Assembly: GCA_902572065.1 (NCBI GenBank)
Contig: CACGEL010000001.1
Coordinates: 1 to 64,000 of the forward strand
Length of the DNA stretch: 64,000 nt
Direction of reading: 5' to 3'
From: an uncultured Prochlorococcus sp.
GTDB taxonomy: Bacteria; Cyanobacteriota; Cyanobacteriia; PCC-6307; Cyanobiaceae
A program made the translations under genes and the position numbers. A model generated the notes under the pieces. The model was not told the origin of the DNA and made no database searches. It saw nothing but the letters and a program-made list of their open reading frames with translations. This document shows, in pieces, positions 19,911 to 28,188 of the stretch. Each line of letters opens with the position of its first letter. Position 1 is the stretch's first letter.

Positions 19911-20150
19911 CTATGCTTTTTCTTTAGTTCCAGAAATTAATTTAAGTTCATTCTTTACTTCTTTTTCTCTTTCTTCAAGATGTTTTAATTGTGACTTAAA
20001 AGCATCTTCAAGTCTTTTTCTTTGTGTTCTGATTTCATCAAGTTCTTCTTGATGAAGATTCTTCTTTAGTTCTTTCATCTCACTATCAGAAATAACATAT
20101 ACTGGGCGATATGAAGGAGTTTCTAAAAGAAGATCAAACATTGAATACAT
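19911..20150 (-). CDS. Coiled-coil conserved hypothetical protein
   Basis: 79 residues; a start three codons in (MFDLLLETPSYRPVYVISDS) is equally possible. From residue 24 onward it is a charged helix of Glu, Lys and Arg with heptad-like leucines (about 24-70). It is followed by a terminator. It is divergent from arfB across a spacer with three TAAACCG-type repeats. Function unknown. Confidence 0.7.
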   Translation of the reverse strand: MYSMFDLLLETPSYRPVYVISDSEMKELKKNLHQEELDEIRTQRKRLEDAFKSQLKHLEEREKEVKNELKLISGTKEKA

Positions 20151-20211
20151 ACTGACCTTTAAATTAAGTACAAATTAAATATCTTATAAATCTTTGAATC
20201 TTGTAAGGACA

Positions 20212-20269
20212 TAAACCGAAGAAATATATACGGCAAATACACCGAATTTCGGTTTACCTAACTAAACCG
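20212..20269. promoter_or_regulatory. Repeated TAAACCG elements between divergent genes
   Basis: TAAACCGAA at 20212-20220 faces its perfect reverse complement TTCGGTTTA at 20248-20256. A third TAAACCG occurs at 20263-20269. Overlapping the second copy, ACCGAA-T-TTCGGT at 20241-20253 is itself a near-perfect palindrome. The GC-richer repeats stand out in an AT-rich spacer and look like binding sites for a dimeric regulator of one or both flanking genes. Confidence 0.5.
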
Positions 20270-20355
20270 CCCAGTATTTACCGATCTATTTTTAATTGGT
20301 AATGTAATGTACAAAGGTATTCGGATGAGAATTGAGGATGTTTTGAAAAATAAAA

Positions 20356-20772
20356 ATGGATTTAATTATTACACCCAGATTAGTAATCCCATCAAGGGAA
20401 TTGAAATGGCGTTTTTCTAGATCATCTGGTCCAGGAGGTCAAAAATTAAATAAAACTGATTCTAGAGTAGAAATAATTTTTAATATCAAAGAATCAAGAG
20501 TATTAAATGATTATCAAAAGGAAGTTTTAAAGAAAAATTTAAAAAATAAATTAGTAAATAATTGTATATGTCTCGTAGTGCAGGATCGAAGAAATCAATT
20601 ACTTAATAGAAAGCTGGCTACAGTAAGAATTAGCTCCATAATTAGAAATTCATTAAAAAATCCATCTAAAGTTAGAAAAGCCACGAAACCATCAAAAGCT
20701 TCTCAAAATAGAAGGCTTGATTCCAAGAAAAAACGAGGAGAATTAAAAAAGAATAGGCAGAGACAATATTAA
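20356..20772 (+). CDS. arfB: Alternative ribosome-rescue factor ArfB (RF1-like peptidyl-tRNA hydrolase)
   Basis: 138 residues. The catalytic GGQ motif lies in SRSSGPGGQKLNKTDSRVE, followed by the RF-1 domain and a Lys/Arg-rich C-terminal tail (from about residue 100) that enters the empty mRNA channel of stalled ribosomes. It releases nascent chains from ribosomes lacking a stop codon. It lacks the codon-recognition domains of RF1 and RF2, as expected. ATG start at 20356. Confidence 0.93.
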   Translation: MDLIITPRLVIPSRELKWRFSRSSGPGGQKLNKTDSRVEIIFNIKESRVLNDYQKEVLKKNLKNKLVNNCICLVVQDRRNQLLNRKLATVRISSIIRNSLKNPSKVRKATKPSKASQNRRLDSKKKRGELKKNRQRQY

Positions 20773-20882
20773 ATTATCTAAATTGATTTTGATGAAAATA
20801 TTATTTAACTAAAAAAGTTAATATTTAATTACTATTTTATGTATATATTTTCTAAATTTTTTGTATTGACCCTTTAAATAGA

Positions 20883-21131
20883 ATGAGAAAAGAAAATGAC
20901 TTTTGGTTAATCGATTCTAACTCTGTTGGAGTAATTCGTTTTTATGAAAATAATAAAAATAATGATGATTTGAACAAATATATGTTTATCGAAGAGGGCA
21001 TTGTGATGGGAAGTCATGGTGAAAACCCTCCATTAATGAAAACAAGAATAGAAATGAAGATAAAGGATGCAAGATTATTTTGGAAAAATTTAATAAAAGA
21101 AGGATGGCAAAGAACTAATCCTAAATGGTAA
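20883..21131 (+). CDS. DUF1651-like protein
   Basis: 82 residues. The pattern WLIDSNSVGVIRFYEN, then MKTRIEMKIKDARLFWKNLI and the ending EGWQRTNPKW, matches the DUF1651 family of small marine picocyanobacterial proteins. These often occur in several diverged copies per genome and have no known function. Soluble, no signal. The family assignment rests on remembered motif order. Confidence 0.8.
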   Translation: MRKENDFWLIDSNSVGVIRFYENNKNNDDLNKYMFIEEGIVMGSHGENPPLMKTRIEMKIKDARLFWKNLIKEGWQRTNPKW

Positions 21132-21278
21132 ATATATTTTTGCTAAATATTTAACTTTTCGAAATCTAAAAAAAGGTTTCTAATTCTAGAAAAAGGAATT
21201 AATCCACTTTTAAAAGGTATTCCGATCTATAGGTGCACAAACTTAAAAAAATAATTAGGAATTTGTTTTTTTATTAAT

Positions 21279-21446
21279 TTATAAACTTATAAAAGTTCCC
21301 TTAGGATATAAATTTGAAATTCTATTCTTTTGTATGATTTGTCTTTTCTTGAGATCATTTTCATATCTTTTTAACATCATCGAATAATTAGTGAATCCAA
21401 ACAAAAGCAAAAAAATAATAAAATGAAAACCTGCCTCTAAGTTCAT
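21279..21446 (-). CDS. Single-pass membrane microprotein with basic tail (55 residues)
   Basis: ATG at 21446. The start MNLEAGFHFIIFLLLFGFTN is one membrane helix, followed by a long basic amphipathic tail (MMLKRYENDLKKRQIIQKNR) ending KGTFISL. The tail's charge pattern is protein-like rather than random. Function unknown. Confidence 0.6.
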   Translation of the reverse strand: MNLEAGFHFIIFLLLFGFTNYSMMLKRYENDLKKRQIIQKNRISNLYPKGTFISL

Positions 21447-21707
21447 AATGTAAGATTTAAACTTTTTTTAATCTGATTATTTTTCAAATAAAAGGCATCG
21501 GTATTTATATCTATTTAAGAGAAAACTTAACTTCACAATAAAAATTTATTAATTAATTATTTTTTTCAAGGCAATTTTTTAAACAATGCTTAGGATTAAA
21601 AAAATTTTTTAACTAATAAATTATCTGTAGAAGCTTTTAGTCAAATTCTTTATCAAATTGCAGGTAAAAATTACTAGATAAAATTAATAATTCTGATTTA
21701 AAAAAGG

Positions 21708-21860
21708 ATTGAAAAATGTATTGCTTTAAATAATGAAGAATATTCTTATACATTGTCTCTTCAAGCTGATTACGTTACTGAGTCTAAGAGAATGATAATT
21801 CAAGCTCAGAAAAGATTAAAGGTTCTTGAGGCATTACTTACTCTTTTGGAATTTATATAA
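21708..21860 (+). other. Possible small helical ORF, start unclear
   Basis: A 50-codon open frame ending at TAA 21858-21860. It lacks ATG or GTG near its beginning: either ATT at 21708 or an internal TTG would have to serve. The C-terminal part (KRMIIQAQKRLKVLEALL) resembles the helical segment of the 46-residue protein at 11550 and may be a decayed copy of that type. Confidence 0.3.
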
Positions 21861-21874
21861 TTCGATTTTGCATT

Positions 21875-22762
21875 TTAATTAAAGTATTTATTATTAGTTG
21901 AATTAAAAATCTTTTTCTTATACTTAAAAAAATTTAAAAATAAAAAAATTATTAATAATGTAATTCCATAAATACCCCCTAAAGGATTTGTATTTATATT
22001 CCCTGGTCCTACTAACCACATAGGAGCATCTTTTGAGATTTCTATTAAACCATTATTTATTAAAAACCATATTCCTACAAGACCTCCATGAAGGCCCGCA
22101 CAACCCCATAAGGAATTATTATCTTTTATTCTTATCAGTGATAACAAAATACCAAGTAAAAATAGTCCGAAAAGGATACTTATCATTTGCCAAAAAGGCA
22201 TATCAAATCCAATATGCACAATACTGTAAACCAAGGCTTGAAAAATAAAGGCTTTTTTAAATCCATATTGATTTTTTAATTCTTCTAAAAGCCAACCTCT
22301 AAAGACAAGTTCTTCGGCAAAACCTACACCAATTATTAATAGTAGAGAATTCAAGAATATTTCAGGTGATAATCTGCCTAACCAATCCCCCCATTGATTG
22401 CTAATAATTGGAATTAATATAAGGGATAACAAAATAATTGAATATAATAAACCTTTTAGAAAATAAAAGAATCTATTTTCTTTTTTATCAATTTTATTTA
22501 TACCTAATAATATCCATGTATTATTAAATCCCCAACGTATTTCAAACCATTTTGGCATTGAAATAACAAATAATAAGAAAGTAAAGATGGTGCCAATTAA
22601 AGATATATGTTCTTTCCCTACACCAATAATTAACAATGGGTTTGCCAGAATCCAACCCAATAAATAAAGTAAAGGTATAAAAAGAATTGTTGACAATATT
22701 TTTGGTCTAATTGTTAAAAGTTTTTTACTTATTTTTTTTATTGGGTTGAAAATATAATGCAT
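21875..22762 (-). CDS. CPBP-family intramembrane glutamic endopeptidase
   Basis: 295 residues with about eight membrane helices. The motif EELVFRGWLLEEL (EExxxR) near residue 157, the helix with IVHIGF, and GLHGGLVGIW (HxxxG-type) near residue 240 form the CAAX-protease/Abi active site. Members process prenylated proteins, maturation peptides or bacteriocins; the substrate here is unknown. It stands at the left edge of the glycosyltransferase-rich segment. Confidence 0.88.
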   Translation of the reverse strand: MHYIFNPIKKISKKLLTIRPKILSTILFIPLLYLLGWILANPLLIIGVGKEHISLIGTIFTFLLFVISMPKWFEIRWGFNNTWILLGINKIDKKENRFFYFLKGLLYSIILLSLILIPIISNQWGDWLGRLSPEIFLNSLLLIIGVGFAEELVFRGWLLEELKNQYGFKKAFIFQALVYSIVHIGFDMPFWQMISILFGLFLLGILLSLIRIKDNNSLWGCAGLHGGLVGIWFLINNGLIEISKDAPMWLVGPGNINTNPLGGIYGITLLIIFLFLNFFKYKKKIFNSTNNKYFN

Positions 22763-22867
22763 CTTTAGAATTTACCTTTCTTTAAGTCATAACACAAATT
22801 ATAATAAGTAAATTTATTTTAATTTTATAATATTTTATATTTAAGTATTATTATATTTTGTATTTGA

Positions 22868-23701
22868 TTAACTAAGAATATATTCATTTGGGAGAATAAT
22901 TCTTTTTTCTTTTGTTGAGAAATATTCTGGAACTATAAATTCTCTTTTTGTATTTGATAGAAAAGATGCCCACCATGAGAATGTACTGTTACTTAAGATT
23001 GCAAATTTTGAAGATCTGATTATATTAAAATCATTTTTAATTGATTCTGAATTTAACATTGATATTTTTAAATCAACAAAGCAATTCTTTAGTTCTTTTA
23101 AAATTGCTTTTCCATATTTTTTGTCTTCAGAAATAATCTTAAAAGAAATATATCCTTTTGAAAGAGCATACTTTATTGATCTCTTGTAGTAATCGATTTT
23201 GCAAATATTTAGATTTGATATTTTAAGGAAATCGCCCCCCCTTACATGAATAACTACATCATTTCTACAAATTGGAAGATATTTTTTATTTAATTCTATT
23301 TGTCTTAATTTAAGTTGGCTAAATGCTTTATTTAGAGTGCAATAAGTCCATTTTTGATTAAAATATCCATCCAAAAATAATATTTTTTTTGTAGAAGAAT
23401 GATATTCTCTTGGATTGAAATTTCTATCATTAATACTTATATGTGGCAAATAACTTCCAAATCTTAAATATGCAGATGTTTTAGAGATAAATTTTGTCGC
23501 TACATTTAGATTATTTGAATTATCAAAATACAACCAATCAGGTCTTATGAAAATAGAATCCAAACAATTAATTCTTTTAGGTATATGAATATCTCCTAAA
23601 AAAGAAATAATAACTTTTTCTCCTTGGTTTCTATATTTCAAACATGCAGCGGTTTGGAATAGTTGATTGCCTAGTCCACCCACCATTCTTGAAAAAATCA
23701 T
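22868..23701 (-). CDS. GT11-family glycosyltransferase, alpha-1,2-fucosyltransferase-like
   Basis: 277 residues. The N-terminal MVGGLGNQLFQTAACLKYRN is the GT11 opening motif, DVVIHVRGGDF is the donor-binding HxRxGD motif (usually HVRRGDY), and NSTFSWWASFLS is the third family motif. Such enzymes transfer fucose from GDP-fucose to a surface glycan, with inversion. The second Arg of the motif is replaced by Gly here. Divergent from the GT2 gene at 23807. Confidence 0.88.
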   Translation of the reverse strand: MIFSRMVGGLGNQLFQTAACLKYRNQGEKVIISFLGDIHIPKRINCLDSIFIRPDWLYFDNSNNLNVATKFISKTSAYLRFGSYLPHISINDRNFNPREYHSSTKKILFLDGYFNQKWTYCTLNKAFSQLKLRQIELNKKYLPICRNDVVIHVRGGDFLKISNLNICKIDYYKRSIKYALSKGYISFKIISEDKKYGKAILKELKNCFVDLKISMLNSESIKNDFNIIRSSKFAILSNSTFSWWASFLSNTKREFIVPEYFSTKEKRIILPNEYILS

Positions 23702-23806
23702 TATAAATAAACTATAAGGTGTTTAATTTCTTGATGTAAAAAACTTAATTTTTGGCTTTTTCATATTCAAACTACTATAAAGTAATTATATATAATTTAA
23801 AATAAA

Positions 23807-24574
23807 TTGAAAAAAAAGCCCGATCTTGTAGAAGAAAATCAACTTTTATTTAATATTGTAGTTCCATTATTTAATGCTGAAAAATATATAGAAAAATGTC
23901 TTCTCTCTATAATCAACCAATCATATAAAAATTTTCAAGTACAAGTACTTGATGATTGTTCAGGAGATTCTTCCTACAAAATTGCATCCTCAATATGTAA
24001 AGATAACAAAAACTTAAAAATTTCTAGGAATACTACAAGAATTGGAGCACTTAATAATATATATAATTTATTGAGTAAAGAGATAAAAGAGCCTACAAAA
24101 ACTGTAGATTTGATAATAGATGGTGATGACTATTTATATAGCAACAATGTCTTAAATATTCTTGAAGCAAAGTATAAGCAAACAAATTGCTTAATTACTT
24201 ATGGCAGTCATATCTCTTCAAAAGGAGTGCAAGGAAAAAAATATCCTCGATTAATTAGAGAATTTAACTTATTCAGAAAATATTTTTGGTATGCCTCTCA
24301 CTTGAGAACATTTAGACATGATTTGTGGTTAGCTCTTAATCCACAAGACTTACTTAATAAGAATCAAGAATATTACTCTGTAGCCTGGGATTTGGCAATT
24401 ATGTTACCAATGCTAGAAATGGCAGGCAAGAGACAAGAGTTTATTAGTGAAGTATTATATGCTTACAATGATAATAATCCCATAAGTGATCATAGAATAA
24501 GAAGAAAAGAACAAATATTAGCAGCAAGAGAGATAAGGCAAAAAAAAATATATAAGAAGAGAAATTTTTATTAG
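23807..24574 (+). CDS. GT2-family glycosyltransferase
   Basis: 255 residues, TTG start at 23807. The GT-A fold opens with FNIVVPLFNAEKYIEKCLLS, then QVQVLDDCSGDSS, and IIDGDDYLYSNN supplies the DxD-like metal/nucleotide site. It likely transfers a sugar to a lipopolysaccharide or capsule chain from the cytoplasmic side. Donor and acceptor cannot be read from sequence. Flanked by other glycosyltransferase genes. Confidence 0.9.
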   Translation: MKKKPDLVEENQLLFNIVVPLFNAEKYIEKCLLSIINQSYKNFQVQVLDDCSGDSSYKIASSICKDNKNLKISRNTTRIGALNNIYNLLSKEIKEPTKTVDLIIDGDDYLYSNNVLNILEAKYKQTNCLITYGSHISSKGVQGKKYPRLIREFNLFRKYFWYASHLRTFRHDLWLALNPQDLLNKNQEYYSVAWDLAIMLPMLEMAGKRQEFISEVLYAYNDNNPISDHRIRRKEQILAAREIRQKKIYKKRNFY

Positions 24575-24802
24575 CTATTTGAATTGTCATTACCTAAAAA
24601 ATAAAAAAACTTTGATATGAAATATTTTATTTTTTATAATTTTCTAACTTTCGATATTTTTAATCCCTAGTTGATTAGTAGTAAATTTTATATTTCTTTT
24701 TTCTTTTTCACTTAAATTTCTAATATATCAAAAATCTATATTCTACTTATTGCCAAAACTTAAAATTACTGTTTACTTAATTTATATATTTAGTTAAATC
24801 TA

Positions 24803-24892
24803 ATGGAACTTAATTTTAAGACTTTAATGTTTACCGCATTATCTCCAATATTGATTGTTGCAGCTATTCTTGTAGTTTATTTATTCCATTAA
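24803..24892 (+). CDS. Single-pass membrane microprotein (29 residues)
   Basis: ATG at 24803, TAA at 24892. MELNFKTLMFTALSPILIVA, then AILVVYLFH: one clean membrane helix. Its size resembles small photosystem subunits (PsbT, PsbM, PsaM), but the sequence matches none that I know. AT-rich DNA readily encodes hydrophobic runs, so doubt remains. Confidence 0.45.
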   Translation: MELNFKTLMFTALSPILIVAAILVVYLFH

Positions 24893-24938
24893 TTTCAATT
24901 TTTTTATCCAAAATTAAACTCCTTTAATTATAAATATT

Positions 24939-25034
24939 TTAAGGTTTAATAATCGCAGCTTTTTCTAAAACGAATGATAAAATTGCTATTATTGCCATTA
25001 ATGTAAGAATCTTGTTTTTTTTGATAAAATCCAT
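24939..25034 (-). CDS. Single-pass membrane microprotein (31 residues)
   Basis: ATG at 25034. The basic N-terminus MDFIKKNK is followed by the helix ILTLMAIIAILSFVLEK and a short tail AAIIKP. It converges with the 29-residue ORF at 24803. Not recognised. Confidence 0.45.
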   Translation of the reverse strand: MDFIKKNKILTLMAIIAILSFVLEKAAIIKP

Positions 25035-25259
25035 ATTAGATATAGATAGAAAATTAAAAACTAATGCTCTTTTAGAAAGTTAATCCTATTTGGGTTAATA
25101 TTCAACAAGGCGTTGACTATTTATCGATTTTTATTAATAAAACATTTTATAAAGATAGTCCCAAATCGTTAAATTATATTTTAAAAAGAACTTATGAATG
25201 ATTTTATTTTATCGATTAAAGCTTCTAATTTAAGAAATTAAATCTAAATAGATAAACAT

Positions 25260-25973
25260 CTATTTAGGATGATTCTTTAAATGTGGATGCAAATTATCAT
25301 TTAAGATTTTCTTGCTTTGTAGAATCTTAAAAGCTATGGAATCATTTTTGATAATTTTTGTTTTAATCATTAAAGAAAACACGCTTTGATCATGTCTATT
25401 TCCTATAAATTTTTTATGGTTTATATTTTTGGAAACTTCATCTCTGCAAATCTCTTTATTATCCATTAAAAAGTTTAACCAATCATTTAAAAAATCTAGT
25501 GATTTTATATTTTTTCTCCAAGCATGAAAAGTTCCTGCAAATTGACCAGTTTTTACTAGTTCGGAATTTAAATCTAGATTGAAAGCAGAAATAATATCTC
25601 CATTTGTCCAACTCATTTCTTTGTGTATCATTTGCCAACACGCAATATCAAATTTATTTTCAAGTATAAAATTATCTAACCATCTTATTGGCTTGCCAGT
25701 TTTCCTTAATCCAGATCTGCCATCAATATATAAAAGAATATCGTTTTTCTTTATTTTGCATAATGCCTCCTTAATAATGTAAGGTTTCCAGATCCAATAT
25801 CCGTATCCTCTACTGTATAGTTTTGCATAATTATTTATCTCATCAGGAAGATCATTAGGTTTAAAGACCTTAGTTTCGCATTTGGAATAGAGATTTTTTA
25901 CTGATTTAACAGTTTTCTCTGCTAAATTAATATATTTTTCATTACTACCAAAACTAATTATTTTTAATTTCAT
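25260..25973 (-). CDS. Putative glycosyltransferase (uncharacterised family)
   Basis: 237 residues from the ATG at 25973 (MKLKIISFGSNEKYINLAEK); a TTG at 25991 is a weaker alternative. The motifs LYSRGYGYWIWKPYII and DILLYIDGRSG, and later FAGTFHAWRKN with HDQSVFSL, are typical of small DxD-type sugar transferases seen in surface-polysaccharide clusters. YIDGR stands where a DxD motif is expected. Function in glycan synthesis is inferred from these motifs and from the neighbours. Confidence 0.7.
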   Translation of the reverse strand: MKLKIISFGSNEKYINLAEKTVKSVKNLYSKCETKVFKPNDLPDEINNYAKLYSRGYGYWIWKPYIIKEALCKIKKNDILLYIDGRSGLRKTGKPIRWLDNFILENKFDIACWQMIHKEMSWTNGDIISAFNLDLNSELVKTGQFAGTFHAWRKNIKSLDFLNDWLNFLMDNKEICRDEVSKNINHKKFIGNRHDQSVFSLMIKTKIIKNDSIAFKILQSKKILNDNLHPHLKNHPK

Positions 25974-26137
25974 AATCAAAAATTTATTCAAACGGCTTAT
26001 TGTTAATTTGCCAGAAACTTTCTTGATTCATAGCTAATGTGTTCAAAGATTTTTTAAAGTTTGGAATAGATACTTTTCAAACTTATGGTTATAGATTTAT
26101 TATCCATCAAAGTCTCTATTTAGAAAAGTATGGTTTT

Positions 26138-26248
26138 CTATTGTTTTAAATTTTGAGGATGATGTAATTTTACTTCCCAAATTATTAATTTCCCACCCTC
26201 TACTAATGTCCAATTATCAATAACAAACTTATTAAAATAATTAATCAT
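26138..26248 (-). other. Short ORF (36 residues), gene or remnant
   Basis: ATG at 26248. MINYFNKFVIDNWTLVEGGK, then LIIWEVKLHHPQNLKQ. Soluble and protein-like, with two tryptophans, but short and without a visible ribosome-binding site. In the spacer of a glycosyltransferase segment it may be the leftover end of a larger gene. Confidence 0.35.
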
Positions 26249-26335
26249 TGTAGAGAATTAATTACTTTAAGTAATATATTCTCATTTTGATTAAAGCCAT
26301 GAAAAATGACCCAAAACAAAAAAAATTTTTTTCAC

Positions 26336-27235
26336 CTATTTATAGTGAAATATTCTTCTTAACTTTTTGAAAAAATTTATTATCTTGTTTATAAAAATCT
26401 TTAATATGTAAATAATTAGTTTTATTATAAATTTTTCTTTTAGATTTATAATCGGAATTCCATAAATAATGCTAGGGATATAAACAAATCCAGAAATCCA
26501 AGAATAATTACTAAAAGTTTTTATATTATTTGCACCTTTCAAAATATTGAATTCTAAATAGTTATCAAAAGTTTGCTTTGCATTAATTTTCAATCCAAAA
26601 TGAGTAGGTTTAGTAGGTAATATGCGCCCAGAAAAATTACGTTTTGCATAATCTTTTAAATGATTTGAGTCAGAGATTAAAATAGTATCTTTATTAAGAT
26701 GAGACCTAAGAATCATTAATATATTTTTAGTTATTATATTTTTATTCTCAATAAGAGAATCATCGCCAAGACGTATATGCAAGATATCATAGCTTTTTGG
26801 AGAAGGTAAAGACTTCTCTAATAATCTTCTATATTCACTCTTAAGTTGAAAATGTTTATTAATAAATTTTTTAAAATGATTTGCATAAACATCTGATAAA
26901 GGCAGACATCCATTTGTCATTATAAATAAATCCTTCTCTTCACTTTTGGCAGCCTTAAGAATAAATTTTTCCATTTCAAGCGTATTTAAAAAAATATGAA
27001 ATTTTATGTTCGAAGTATTATATTTAAATTCAGATTTTTGTACCATTATCTGGGATATAGGATGATTTCTGAAATCTAATTCAAATGATAAGTTATGTTT
27101 TCTGCAGATTTGGTAAAGCTGAAATGTGCCTCTAATTAAATCTCCAAGACCCCATATATTTGAATGAATCGATTGCTCCATATTACTAACTTTTGTACTC
27201 CACAAACTTATTACACGAAAGGAATTAGATACCAT
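26336..27235 (-). CDS. Fucosyltransferase-like glycosyltransferase (distant)
   Basis: 299 residues. SYDILHIRLGDDSLIENKN near residue 150 is an HxRxGD-type donor motif, and FSNYSWISGFVYIPSIIYG near residue 245 corresponds to the NSTFSWW-type motif of GT11 and related fold families. The C-terminal 40 residues are hydrophobic then strongly basic (a membrane-associating tail). An internal start at 27181 (MEQSIHSNIWGLGDLIRGTF) is possible. It is probably a third surface-glycan enzyme of this segment. Confidence 0.6.
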   Translation of the reverse strand: MVSNSFRVISLWSTKVSNMEQSIHSNIWGLGDLIRGTFQLYQICRKHNLSFELDFRNHPISQIMVQKSEFKYNTSNIKFHIFLNTLEMEKFILKAAKSEEKDLFIMTNGCLPLSDVYANHFKKFINKHFQLKSEYRRLLEKSLPSPKSYDILHIRLGDDSLIENKNIITKNILMILRSHLNKDTILISDSNHLKDYAKRNFSGRILPTKPTHFGLKINAKQTFDNYLEFNILKGANNIKTFSNYSWISGFVYIPSIIYGIPIINLKEKFIIKLIIYILKIFINKIINFFKKLRRIFHYK

Positions 27236-27456
27236 AAATAAACTACAAATTAGGCTTAATCTTTATAATTAAATATCATATTTATTTACTAGAATATTAA
27301 TTATTTATCTCTGTCTCTTTACTTATTGTAATAGAAGATTTTGGGATTGTTTGAGCAATTTGTATCTAATGCTTTTAAAGCACTTATGGTATGGGTTTAA
27401 ACTTTTGAAAAAGTTCTTAAATAGAATTAGATATAATATACCCTTATTGGTAAAAA

Positions 27457-27645
27457 ATGCTTACAACCAAAATTACTTATGCCCTAGCAGATTGGATAAG
27501 AGAGTGGAGAAAAAGTAGAAATGAGGATCCATCTCTTGATGATTGTATAAAGTTTGCAGAATGGAAAATAGAAAATTATAAATTAACAGATAGTGATCGG
27601 ATGATAGTTGAGAGCATTCTTCTTTATGAAACTGAACAAAGTTAA
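27457..27645 (+). CDS. Small hypothetical protein (62 residues)
   Basis: MLTTKITYALADWIREWRKS, then NEDPSLDDCIKFAEWKIENY. Soluble, helical and acidic with several tryptophans, like many short picocyanobacterial proteins. No motif recognised. ATG start at 27457. It is followed by the structured non-coding stretch. Confidence 0.6.
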   Translation: MLTTKITYALADWIREWRKSRNEDPSLDDCIKFAEWKIENYKLTDSDRMIVESILLYETEQS

Positions 27646-27737
27646 GATTTTATATCAATCTAATTTTTCATAAAATTTTAATATTAAAAGTATTTCTAAA
27701 ATTTTCTATATATCTTAAAAAATAAAGCATTAAAATT

Positions 27738-28081
27738 CTCCTATGAATCAATAAAAAAGTAAATCAGCATATTTACCGATTTACTAAAAATATAAATAGG
27801 AGTAATTTGTAAATGTTGAGTTAGGAGGCAATCTAAATGATTGATAGTCCGCCTGAAATTTAGCAAATTTACAAATATAGGAAGCGTATTCCTGACGAAG
27901 GGATCACTCGAAAAGTAAAGTTCAATCAATTAGTCTGATAAGACTTCGCTTTATAATTACTTGCGAAAAATGGGACTAAACTTAACGAAATGAATCCCCT
28001 AAACCACTTATTTAAAGCTTATGAGTAAATAAACTTTATCTATGTATTTTGAAATCCTGTAAGTAGGAAATAATAATTTTT
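27738..28081 (+). ncRNA. Candidate structured non-coding RNA upstream of a terminator
   Basis: A 340-base stretch without a credible gene but with many compensating pairings. CTCCTAT 27738-27744 pairs with ATAGGAG 27796-27802 and encloses AGTAAATC 27758-27765 with GATTTACT 27778-27785. ATTTGTAAAT 27805-27814 pairs perfectly with ATTTACAAAT 27867-27876. A small hairpin AGGAA/TTCCT is at 27879-27893, and CGAAG 27896-27900 pairs with CTTCG 27944-27948. A strong terminator follows at 28082. I do not recognise RNase P RNA, tmRNA, 6S or SRP RNA signatures in it. Strand is inferred from the terminator. Confidence 0.5.
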
Positions 28082-28113
28082 AAAGAGGGCTTTAATTATA
28101 GTCCTCTTTTTTT
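28082..28113 (+). terminator. Rho-independent terminator
   Basis: AAAGAGG (28082-28088) and CCTCTTT (28103-28109) form a stem that extends inward with a G-T pair and further base pairs, and is followed by TTTT. No plus-strand protein gene ends close upstream (the nearest stop is at 27645), so it most simply ends the RNA candidate. Confidence 0.85.
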
Positions 28114-28188
28114 ATTATTTATCTATTTAATAGTACTTATAATTAGATAAACTTTAATTTTTTAAGGGAAATAAATTATATTTAAACA

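Noticed and set aside
27741..27929. 62-codon minus-strand ORF
   Set aside because: It runs through the structured hairpins and has no ribosome-binding site or protein-like pattern.
27738..28081. RNase P RNA, tmRNA, 6S RNA or SRP RNA as identity of the structured stretch
   Set aside because: None of the conserved sequence blocks I know for these RNAs (for example GAGGAAAGTCC of RNase P or the GGAAGCAGCC-type SRP loop) is present.
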